The notes beneath the pieces are model-generated. The model was given only the letters and a program-made list of their open reading frames with translations. It did no database searches and was not told where the DNA came from. Made by a program: the position numbers and the translations under genes. From Pseudooctadecabacter sp. (lineage in GTDB: Bacteria > Pseudomonadota > Alphaproteobacteria > Rhodobacterales > Rhodobacteraceae): a DNA stretch of 13,147 nt. Numbering within the stretch: position 1 is the first letter of the stretch; the number at the start of each line of letters is the position of its first letter. Of the stretch, positions 1 to 5,607 are shown piece after piece. The stretch lies in contig JAHDFG010000031.1 in the NCBI GenBank assembly GCA_020628265.1, positions 1-13,147 on the forward strand, in the 5' to 3' direction.

Positions 1-742
1 GGATGACCTTGCCCTGATCGCCGTTGATTTCCACCACGTCGTTGGGGCGGAACGGCTGCCGGATTGACAGCATGACGGAGGCGATGAAGTTCTCGACCGT
101 GTCGCGGACAGCAAAACCGATGGCCAGACCGATCAGACCGGCCGCACCCAGAATGGTCGACAAGAGGGCCGTCGCGTTCATGATGTCCAGCGCGATGACG
201 ATGGCCGCGATCAGGAAGGCGATGCGGGCCACCGTGCGGAACAGGTCGGCAATAAAGGCATTGGGGGCAAGGCGGTCCCATGGGTTCTTCCAGCGCCCGA
301 CCCACAGGCCGATCCAGTTGATGACCAGAAAAACGGTCAGGGCGATCAGGGCCAGTGGCAATTGGACCAGCAATTGTTCAACCCGCCCCATGAACCGGTC
401 CATCGCGGGATCAAGGCGGCGGATGATGTCTGTGGTCTCTGTAACCTCGTTCTTGATGGCGACGACGCCCTCCATGCGGTTCACAAGCGTATCCAGCGCC
501 TGCACCTCGGGCAGCGAGTTGGTCGTGCCGCGCAGAGTCACGATGCCTTCGGACACCGTGACGGTCACGTCGTCATAGCCGCCAAGCTCTGCCAGAATTT
601 CGCGGATACGCACGGCAAGGTTCGCGTCCTGTTGGGCGGTCTGTTCGGTGGTGATGGTGCCTGAGGGGGCCTCTTGGGCTTGCAGCTGCGGGGCCGCGAT
701 CAAGAGGGCAAGTGCTAGGGTCAGAAATCGGAAAAAATGCAT
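1..742 (-). CDS. BON-domain MscS-family mechanosensitive channel (C-terminus beyond window)
   Basis: The first 247 residues are present and the 3' end runs off the left edge. An N-terminal signal peptide (about residues 1-22, ending LQA) is followed by a BON-like domain (about 41-104, with 'VTVSEGIVTLRGT'). Membrane segments follow at about 126-148 and 168-188. The pore-lining MscS TM3 lies at about 191-220, with the small-residue pattern 'ILGAAGLIGLAIGFAVRD', and the start of the beta domain shows 'RPFRPNDVVEING' character ('RQPFRPNDVVEINGDQGKV'). MscS proteins sit in the inner membrane and open under tension to release solutes during hypo-osmotic shock. BON domains are thought to bind phospholipid or periplasmic surfaces. 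The ATG at 742 is the only start that keeps the signal peptide, although no good Shine-Dalgarno precedes it. The gene lies 66 nt downstream of kdsA on the same strand and may be read through from it. The family call is firm; exact ion or solute selectivity cannot be told. Confidence 0.9.
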   Translation of the reverse strand, partial: MHFFRFLTLALALLIAAPQLQAQEAPSGTITTEQTAQQDANLAVRIREILAELGGYDDVTVTVSEGIVTLRGTTNSLPEVQALDTLVNRMEGVVAIKNEVTETTDIIRRLDPAMDRFMGRVEQLLVQLPLALIALTVFLVINWIGLWVGRWKNPWDRLAPNAFIADLFRTVARIAFLIAAIVIALDIMNATALLSTILGAAGLIGLAIGFAVRDTVENFIASVMLSIRQPFRPNDVVEINGDQGKVI

Positions 743-748
743 GGAAAT

Positions 749-802
749 ATCGCCGTTCGAAATGTCGTAAGGCGATGTTAGGCGGAACGCGTACGCTCCG
801 CC
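749..802 (-). other. kdsA-mscS intergenic inverted repeats
   Basis: The 66-nt gap holds two inverted repeats. GGCGGA...TCCGCC at 781-802 forms a 6-bp stem extended by 2 bp past one mismatch. ATCGCC (749-754) pairs with GGCGAT (771-776) around a 16-nt loop that contains TTCGAA. Neither is followed by a T-run on the minus strand, so a strong intrinsic terminator is unlikely. They could partly uncouple mscS from kdsA. This is inference from pairing only. Confidence 0.35.
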
Positions 803-808
803 AGTGGT

Positions 809-1642
809 CTAGAGGCGGATAGGGTCAGCCTTGGCCACAGCGTCCAGCGTCATCAGTGTTTTGATCAGCCCGTCCATGTCCGCAAGGTGGATCATGTTCG
901 GTCCGTCCGAGGGTGCGTTGTCGGGGTCCTCATGGGTTTCAAGGAAGACAGCACCAATGCCAAGGGCCACGGCAGAGCGTGCCAGCACCGGTGCGAATTC
1001 ACGCTGCCCGCCGCTGGATCCGCCCAACCCGCCCGGTTGGGCAACGGCATGGGTCGCATCCATCACGACCGGATAGCCGGTCTTCATCATTTCCGGCAGG
1101 GACCGCATGTCAGCCACAAGGGCGTTGTAGCCAAAGGACACGCCACGTTCAGTCAGCAGCAGGCGGGTGTTGCCGGTGCTTTCCACCTTACCCACCACAT
1201 TGGCCATGTCCCAAGGGGCAAGGAATTGCCCTTTCTTGACGTTGATTGCCGCACCGGTTTCGCCGGCGGCCAGCAACAGGTCCGTCTGGCGGCACAGGAA
1301 GGCAGGGATTTGCAGCACATCGCAAACCTCGGCCACGGGGGCGCATTGGTCGGGCGCGTGCACGTCTGTCAGAACGGGGCAGCCGAATTCAGCCTTGATG
1401 GCTGCGTGGATCGCCAGTCCCTCATCCATGCCAAGCCCGCGCTGACCCTTTAGGGATGTGCGATTGGCTTTGTCATAGCTGCCTTTGAAAATGAACTGCG
1501 CGCCGTGCGCATCGCACACTTTCGCCATTTCGGTCGCGATCATGCGGGCATGATCGAGGCTTTCAAGCTGGCAGGGGCCTGCGATGACCGTCAAAGGGCG
1601 GTCGTTGCTGGCCGTCACGGGACCAATTGAGACGTCTTTCAT
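809..1642 (-). CDS. kdsA: 3-deoxy-8-phosphooctulonate synthase (KdsA), metal-dependent type
   Basis: This 277-residue protein is close to the usual family length. It condenses phosphoenolpyruvate with arabinose-5-phosphate to Kdo-8-phosphate in the cytosol, the first committed step of Kdo synthesis for LPS inner core and Kdo-linked capsules. Family blocks visible are 'FKGSYDKANRTS' (about 52-63), 'LTDVHAP' (91-97), 'PAFLCRQTDLL' (113-123), 'INVKKGQF' (133-140), 'DATHAVAQPGG' (195-205) and 'SSGGQRE' (209-215). Cys24 in 'AGPCQLES', His198, Glu235 and Asp246 match the four metal ligands of the metal-dependent class (Aquifex type). The E. coli metal-independent enzyme has Asn at the Cys position. 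The ATG overlaps the kpsE stop by one base (TGATG), which suggests translational coupling and ties Kdo supply to capsule export. The alternative, a DAHP synthase, is excluded by the KdsA-specific blocks. Confidence 0.97.
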   Translation of the reverse strand: MKDVSIGPVTASNDRPLTVIAGPCQLESLDHARMIATEMAKVCDAHGAQFIFKGSYDKANRTSLKGQRGLGMDEGLAIHAAIKAEFGCPVLTDVHAPDQCAPVAEVCDVLQIPAFLCRQTDLLLAAGETGAAINVKKGQFLAPWDMANVVGKVESTGNTRLLLTERGVSFGYNALVADMRSLPEMMKTGYPVVMDATHAVAQPGGLGGSSGGQREFAPVLARSAVALGIGAVFLETHEDPDNAPSDGPNMIHLADMDGLIKTLMTLDAVAKADPIRL

Positions 1643-3324
1643 CAGGAGCTGACCTGTTCGCGAAGGATGGAGGCAGTGAGCGAGATCATCAGGTAGATGC
1701 CTGCAAAGATCAGGAATGCCAAGACGGTGTTCTCGAAGGATTTCGGGTAGGTTGCCTCGTCCGGTGCGATGGGTGCCACGGAGACGCTGAGGTAGCGGAC
1801 CTGTTTGTTTGCCTCGATCCGCGCACTGTCGAGCTGCGCGAGGGCGGCTTGCACATTGGCTACCTCAAACGCGTAGTTTTCCTCGGCCACGCGCAAGGCG
1901 GCCTCGTTGGAGACAACCGATCCGCTGGAACCGCTGGACAACTCAGCGCGCAGTGCGCTGATCTGGCCTTCCAGTAACGCGATAACGGCTTCTGCCGCCT
2001 CAACACGGGATGGAAGCGGGTTGGACAAGGCCTCTAGGCTGGCGAGGTTGATCCGTTCTTGGTCAAGTTCGATCTGAAGCGTTGTGATCCGCTGTTGCAG
2101 GGCCGCAGGCTCAGCACCGATGGCGCTGGTTCCGGAATCAGCCTGTGCCGCAACAAGGATCGCGAGAGCCTCGTCACGTCGTTGCAATGCCGTATTGTAG
2201 TTTGTGGTCGCGCCAGCCATCTGGTCGTCGCGAACCCGTTGGGTGAGCTGGTCGACCTGCTCTTCGGCGTAGCCAATCAAGGCCTCCGAAAATTCCTGAC
2301 TTTTCAGCGGATCGGCGGCGATGACCTCCATCTTCAGGATGCCCTCTGTCGGGTCGTAACCGATCTGGATGTGATCTTGATAGACCGCGTAGGCGTCTTC
2401 GCGCGTTGCGTCCACATCCAGACGCTGGATTGCGTCGATGTTCGGGTCAGAGAAGTGTTCTGTAAACCCGTGATCGGCATCGAGGCGCAAGAAAGCCTCA
2501 CGCGAGGTCATGTAGGATTGGACGGTCGTGCTGTCAGTCTGGTTGGCAAGTCCGGTTCCCTGAAACAGGCTACCAAGCCCGCCGCCGCCGGAGGCCTCGG
2601 CCTGCTGGATGACGAATTCGGATTTGGTGCCGTACATGGGCGTGGCCATGACGAAGAAGTAATAGCCTGCCGCAATTGTCGGCAGGATCACGAACATCGC
2701 GAGACGGCCAAAGAGCGACGCAATGTTCTTGCGGCGGCGGCGGGCGATGTCCTGCTGGATGCGGCGGATTTCGCTGGCACGGCGTTCAGCAGGGTTGTCG
2801 TGCGCGCCCACATGGGTGGACGGCATTGTCTGCTTGCGTTGCACCGTCTGGGGCAGCTGCACCTTGGCCTGTTCGGCCGGCACCTTGGCCGTGGCGATCT
2901 GCATCTGGTTGGCCGCGGCTTGAGTCTGGTTGTCGTTGGGTGTCACCAGTTCCAGCACATTGCCCCGCTGGAACGGATCAATCCCGCGCTGGCGCAACTG
3001 GCGCACAGCGTCAAAGTCGGACGTGACCGCAAGGCCGGTTTTCTGGGCCACACGGCGGGCCATGCGCAGCTGGCGACCGGTCAGGCCTTCCTGACGGATG
3101 GCATCGATATCAGTCTCGGCCGAAACCGTGCGGGCGCTGTCAACCTCGCCCGACGCGGGGCGGGGCGTTGGGGGCGCTTCGGGGGCCGGCGCAGGACGCG
3201 CAGGCTGCACCGCCGCCGGTTGCGGCTGCGCTGCGGGTTCGGATGGTTGCGCGTTCTCAGCGGGGCTAGCCGCGCTGGTACTGCGTCGTATCCGGAATTT
3301 CTGTGCCTTGGGTTTCGTAGTCAT
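1642..3324 (-). CDS. kpsE: Capsule polysaccharide export inner-membrane protein, KpsE/CtrB/BexC type (PCP family)
   Basis: The 560-residue protein is a polysaccharide co-polymerase-type exporter subunit that spans the inner membrane twice and reaches into the periplasm, linking the ABC transporter to an outer-membrane Wza/KpsD-like channel. TM1 lies at about 205-226 and TM2 at about 532-554. Between them are a beta-rich stretch ('MYGTKSEFVIQQAE') and long coiled-coil segments (about 355-395, 405-465 and 475-510). The pre-TM2 motif 'APIAPDEATYPKSFENT' (517-533) is typical of the family. Unusually, about 200 residues precede TM1: a basic N-terminus, a Pro/Ala-rich linker (about 20-58), a helical Arg-rich segment (about 72-130) and another basic segment (181-199). 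E. coli KpsE has about 380 residues and lacks this. The ATG at 3324 makes a 59-nt overlap with kpsT. The next Met is about residue 88, so this start best keeps the conserved-looking basic N-terminus, but the Shine-Dalgarno is weak. Confidence 0.92.
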   Translation of the reverse strand: MTTKPKAQKFRIRRSTSAASPAENAQPSEPAAQPQPAAVQPARPAPAPEAPPTPRPASGEVDSARTVSAETDIDAIRQEGLTGRQLRMARRVAQKTGLAVTSDFDAVRQLRQRGIDPFQRGNVLELVTPNDNQTQAAANQMQIATAKVPAEQAKVQLPQTVQRKQTMPSTHVGAHDNPAERRASEIRRIQQDIARRRRKNIASLFGRLAMFVILPTIAAGYYFFVMATPMYGTKSEFVIQQAEASGGGGLGSLFQGTGLANQTDSTTVQSYMTSREAFLRLDADHGFTEHFSDPNIDAIQRLDVDATREDAYAVYQDHIQIGYDPTEGILKMEVIAADPLKSQEFSEALIGYAEEQVDQLTQRVRDDQMAGATTNYNTALQRRDEALAILVAAQADSGTSAIGAEPAALQQRITTLQIELDQERINLASLEALSNPLPSRVEAAEAVIALLEGQISALRAELSSGSSGSVVSNEAALRVAEENYAFEVANVQAALAQLDSARIEANKQVRYLSVSVAPIAPDEATYPKSFENTVLAFLIFAGIYLMISLTASILREQVSS

Positions 3325-3961
3325 ACAGCTGTTTCGCTTCTTCCAAGGTGTCGAACATGATCAGCTTCCCATCCCGCAGGACAGCCGCCGATCGGGCGAA
3401 TTTTTCCAACGTGGCCGCTTGGTGGGACACGATGATAACGGTGGTCGTGGCAAGCCGTTCTTTCAAGACTTCACCAGCTTTGCGGTTGAACTCCGCATCG
3501 GTGGTCTGCGGCATGCCTTCGTCAATCAGGTAGATGTCGAAATCGAGGCTCAACATCAGGGCAAAGGTAAAACGTGCGCGCATACCTTGGCTGTAGGTGC
3601 CCACAGGCATGTCGAAGTATTCCTCGATCCCTGCCATCCAGCGGCAGAACGCCTCGACATAATCGGGGTCGAGCCCGTAAAGCCGTGCGATATAGCGGCA
3701 GTTTTCGCGGGCAGAGTGGCGGTTGACGACACCCCCCATGAATCCCAGCGGAAAAGAGATACGGGACTGGCGGTGGATTTCGCCTTCATCCGGCTTTTCC
3801 AAGCCTGCCATCATGTTGATGATCGTGGTTTTGCCGGTGCCGTTGGGGGCCAGAATGCCAAGGGAATTGCCAAGGTCCACGCGGAACGACGCGCGATCAA
3901 GGATAACCTTGCGCTGAGTTCCCGTCCAAAAGGACTTACTGACATTCACAAATTCAAGCAT
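3266..3961 (-). CDS. kpsT: Capsule polysaccharide ABC transporter ATP-binding protein (KpsT type)
   Basis: This encodes a 231-residue nucleotide-binding subunit that powers export of a finished polysaccharide across the inner membrane together with a KpsM permease. In numbering from the chosen Met, Walker A is 'APNGTGKTT' (38-46). The degenerate signature 'TYSQGM' (122-127) is that of the KpsT/Wzt branch rather than LSGGQ. Walker B is 'FDIYLIDEG' (141-149), and the switch His is in 'IVSHQ' (His180). I chose the ATG at 3961 ('MLEFVNVSKSF') because AAAGG lies 4 nt upstream and KpsT proteins start this way. A TTG at 3976 would add five residues but has its AGAGG almost touching the codon. The gene is first in the minus-strand capsule/Kdo cluster, transcribed away from the glycosylase-like gene. 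No kpsM lies next to it, so the permease must be encoded elsewhere. The family call is firm, but which polysaccharide it exports is unknown. Confidence 0.94.
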   Translation of the reverse strand: MLEFVNVSKSFWTGTQRKVILDRASFRVDLGNSLGILAPNGTGKTTIINMMAGLEKPDEGEIHRQSRISFPLGFMGGVVNRHSARENCRYIARLYGLDPDYVEAFCRWMAGIEEYFDMPVGTYSQGMRARFTFALMLSLDFDIYLIDEGMPQTTDAEFNRKAGEVLKERLATTTVIIVSHQAATLEKFARSAAVLRDGKLIMFDTLEEAKQLYDYETQGTEIPDTTQYQRG

Positions 3962-3965
3962 GCTG

Positions 3966-3970
3966 CCTTT
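3966..3970 (-). promoter_or_regulatory. Ribosome binding site deciding the kpsT start
   Basis: AAAGG on the minus strand lies 4 nt before the ATG at 3961. It supports this start over the in-frame TTG at 3976. Confidence 0.6.
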
Positions 3971-4075
3971 ACTCAAACCTCTGGAATTCTGCCTTATCCG
4001 ACAGATTATCCCGGCATTGTTCCCGATAGGAGATCAATCTGACCATATTATGTCGGTCTGCCTCTGTAACTATAT

Positions 4076-4092
4076 ACTTTCGGTCCGAAAGT
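4076..4092. promoter_or_regulatory. Perfect 17-nt palindrome, possible operator
   Basis: ACTTTCGG-T-CCGAAAGT is a perfect 8+1+8 inverted repeat. It overlaps the TATACT/TATAGT -10-like hexamers of the divergent region. Dyad symmetry in that position suggests a binding site for a dimeric regulator. No T-run follows on either strand, so a terminator is unlikely. The regulator is unknown. Confidence 0.4.
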
Positions 4093-4147
4093 TGAGGGGC
4101 AATTGATCATAAGTGGTCAAATCCCCGTTTTGGCGTAATTTTGCGGC

Positions 4148-4732
4148 ATGGAGATACAGGATGATATCCGCGCGTGCCGGTTGTGTGCAGACCGGTTTGC
4201 GGCGACGCAGACCGCACATGAACCGCGCCCGGTTGTATGGTTTGGCGGCAGTGCAAGGCTTTTGATTGCAGGTCAGGCGCCGGGAATGCGGGTTCACAAA
4301 AGTGGCCAGCCGTTCACGGACCCGTCCGGCGACCGGCTGCGCGATTGGTTGGGGTTGGACGAGGCCGCCTTTTACGACAGGTCCCGCGTTGCGATCATTC
4401 CCATGGCGTTCTGTTTTCCGGGATATGATGCGAAGGGGTCCGATCTGCCGCCGCCAAAGATTTGCGGACAAACCTGGCATGACCGCATAATGGCCCAATT
4501 GGACGGCGTGAGATTGCGGGTTCTCGTTGGGGCTGCGGCGCACCGCTATCATCTGGGAGTAAAAACAGGAGTGACGGAAACCGTGCGCGGCTGGCGGGAC
4601 CATGCGCCCGAGACATTCGCCTTGCCTCATCCGTCGTGGCGCAATACGGCGTGGCTGAAGAAAAATCCGTGGTTCGAGGAGGAGGTTCTGCCCGCCCTCC
4701 GGACCCGTGTGGCAGAGGTTCTGAATGACTGA
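4148..4732 (+). CDS. Uracil-DNA glycosylase superfamily protein with putative Fe-S cluster and atypical motif 1
   Basis: This 194-residue protein has a uracil-DNA glycosylase fold signature resembling family 4/5 (COG1573-like). Four cysteines are placed as in the [4Fe-4S] UDGs: Cys10-x2-Cys13 at the N-terminus ('CRLC') and Cys89-x16-Cys106 around 'FCFPG'. Motif 1 reads 'AGQAPGMRVHKSGQPF' (41-56). It keeps the PG turn and the G-PF uracil-pocket residues, but has Gln43 where family 4 has Glu, and lacks the following acidic residues. A C-terminal 'LPHPSWRN' (159-166) matches motif 2 (HPS). The expected role is base-excision repair of damaged bases, though the altered motif makes uracil activity uncertain. 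The ATG at 4148 puts Cys10 near the N-terminus as in relatives. It is first in a two-gene unit, with its stop overlapping the next start by 8 nt. Family confidence is high; substrate confidence is low. Confidence 0.85.
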   Translation: MEIQDDIRACRLCADRFAATQTAHEPRPVVWFGGSARLLIAGQAPGMRVHKSGQPFTDPSGDRLRDWLGLDEAAFYDRSRVAIIPMAFCFPGYDAKGSDLPPPKICGQTWHDRIMAQLDGVRLRVLVGAAAHRYHLGVKTGVTETVRGWRDHAPETFALPHPSWRNTAWLKKNPWFEEEVLPALRTRVAEVLND

Positions 4733-5510
4733 CTTGACTGATTTGGATAGCGCCCACGGGGCAATGACCGCAGACGAGACGGACGACCTTGCGCGCTTGC
4801 GGTTCTACGAACGGCTGGCCGACAGCGAGTTGTTCATGCTGCTGGAGGGAGAGGCGGAGGGCGACCAGATTACGCCCGCTTTGTTCGAGGTCGAGGATCA
4901 GCAGTTCGTGCTGATCTTTGATCGTGAGGAACGGATGGTCGAATTCTACGGCAAGATCGCGCCCTATGCTGCTTTGTCGGGTCGCGGCATGGCGCAGATG
5001 TTGGAAGGTCAGCGGATCGGGATGGCGTTGAACATGGGTGTCGCGCCCTCGGCCATGTTGATCCCCGCTGAAGCCGTGGACTGGCTGGCGCAGACGCTGG
5101 GTGTGGCGGCTGAAGAGGTGGAAGGGCAGATCACCGAGTTGACCGCCCCTGCCGGACTACCCGAGACCCTGCTGGAGGCGCTGGACCGCAAACTTGCGAC
5201 AGCCGCAGGAATGGCCGTGGAGGCCTATCTGTGCGGTGTCACCTATGAAGGTGGCGGCAAAGGTCACATGCTTGCCTTCGTCGGCACAACGCCGGGCGCG
5301 GAGGATGCGCTGACGGCGGCGGTCAACGAGGCGTTGGTGTTTTCAGGGATCGATGCTGGGATGTTGGATGTTGCTCATCTGGAGGGCGGCGATCCGGTGT
5401 CGGAACGTGTGGCGCGCGTTGGGTTACGGTTCGATCTGCCCGCACCGCAAATGCCTGAGGCGCCGGCGGCACCGGGCATGGATCCCGATAAGCCGCCCAA
5501 GTTGCATTAG
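4725..5510 (+). CDS. SseB family protein
   Basis: The 261-residue acidic, soluble protein has no signal peptide or membrane segment. Residues about 27-135 resemble the SseB N-terminal domain: 'LRFYERLADSELFMLLEGEA', then 'ITPALFEVEDQQFVLIFD' and 'YAALSGRGMAQML'. A 'GVAPSAMLIPAEAVDWL' strand-helix follows. Residues about 145-245 resemble the SseB C-terminal domain ('AYLCGVTYEGGGKGHMLAFVG'). The tail is Pro-rich ('PAPQMPEAPAAPGMDPDKPP'). SseB was named in E. coli for enhanced serine sensitivity, and its molecular role is not settled. The ATG at 4725 overlaps the upstream stop by 8 nt and has GAGG upstream, so the two genes are probably translationally coupled. The link between a DNA-repair-like protein and SseB is not explained by known pathways. 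The gene converges on ghrA. The call rests on recognised motif blocks. Confidence 0.75.
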   Translation: MTDLTDLDSAHGAMTADETDDLARLRFYERLADSELFMLLEGEAEGDQITPALFEVEDQQFVLIFDREERMVEFYGKIAPYAALSGRGMAQMLEGQRIGMALNMGVAPSAMLIPAEAVDWLAQTLGVAAEEVEGQITELTAPAGLPETLLEALDRKLATAAGMAVEAYLCGVTYEGGGKGHMLAFVGTTPGAEDALTAAVNEALVFSGIDAGMLDVAHLEGGDPVSERVARVGLRFDLPAPQMPEAPAAPGMDPDKPPKLH

Positions 5511-5516
5511 GGCGGG

Positions 5517-5564
5517 GCAAAATTTCAACGAAATTTTGGAGCAAAATCTCTGAGAGATTTTGGC
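5517..5564. repeat. Two tandem 24-nt hairpin units with a compensatory base-pair change
   Basis: Units 5517-5540 and 5541-5564 are head-to-tail copies. Each folds into a 9-bp perfect stem with a 3-nt loop: CAAAATTTC-AAC-GAAATTTTG and CAAAATCTC-TGA-GAGATTTTG. Outside the loop and last base, the copies differ only at 5524/5548 (T to C) and 5532/5556 (A to G), which pair with each other. The stem is therefore preserved. It sits between convergent genes and probably acts as a bidirectional terminator, or is a short genome-wide palindromic repeat. Confidence 0.75.
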
Positions 5565-5580
5565 CTCCGGCGGGAGTTTT
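5565..5580 (+). terminator. Intrinsic-terminator-like hairpin after the SseB gene
   Basis: CTCC-GGCG-GGAG followed directly by TTTT forms a short GC stem with a U-run, on the plus strand just past the tandem hairpins. The wider string GGCCTCCGGCGGGAG is, from memory, a frequent terminator-type sequence in Rhodobacteraceae. It would end the glycosylase-SseB transcript. Confidence 0.55.
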
Positions 5581-5607
5581 CGGGTCAGAAGAACGAGGGG
5601 CCCGCGC

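Larger units (their letters stand above)
3962..4147. promoter_or_regulatory. Divergent intergenic region between kpsT and the glycosylase-like gene
   Basis: This 186-nt region is visibly more AT-rich than its neighbours and must hold promoters for both directions. Minus-strand TATAGT (5/6 to TATAAT) and plus-strand TATACT share the same ATATA core around 4071-4078, but neither has a good -35 at 16-18 nt. Another minus-strand -10-like hexamer is CATAAT near 4048-4053. The plus-strand gene has no recognisable Shine-Dalgarno before its ATG. No small gene or RNA gene is apparent. Confidence 0.4.

Noticed and set aside
2059..3360. Long plus-strand open frame (433 codons) antisense to kpsE
   Set aside because: It is an antisense shadow of a high-GC gene with no family motifs. 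The opposite strand has a clear KpsE protein.
3962..3976. TTG start for kpsT
   Set aside because: Its AGAGG is too close to the codon, while the ATG at 3961 has AAAGG 4 nt upstream and the family-typical start.
4103..4120. TTGAT-N8-GTCAA resembling an FNR/CRP box
   Set aside because: Spacing is 8 rather than 4 between half sites, and one half is imperfect. Not supported.
4070..4630. Minus-strand open frame opposite the glycosylase-like gene, reaching into the divergent intergenic region
   Set aside because: No recognisable domain, and it overlaps a conserved gene with four ordered cysteines. Treated as a shadow.
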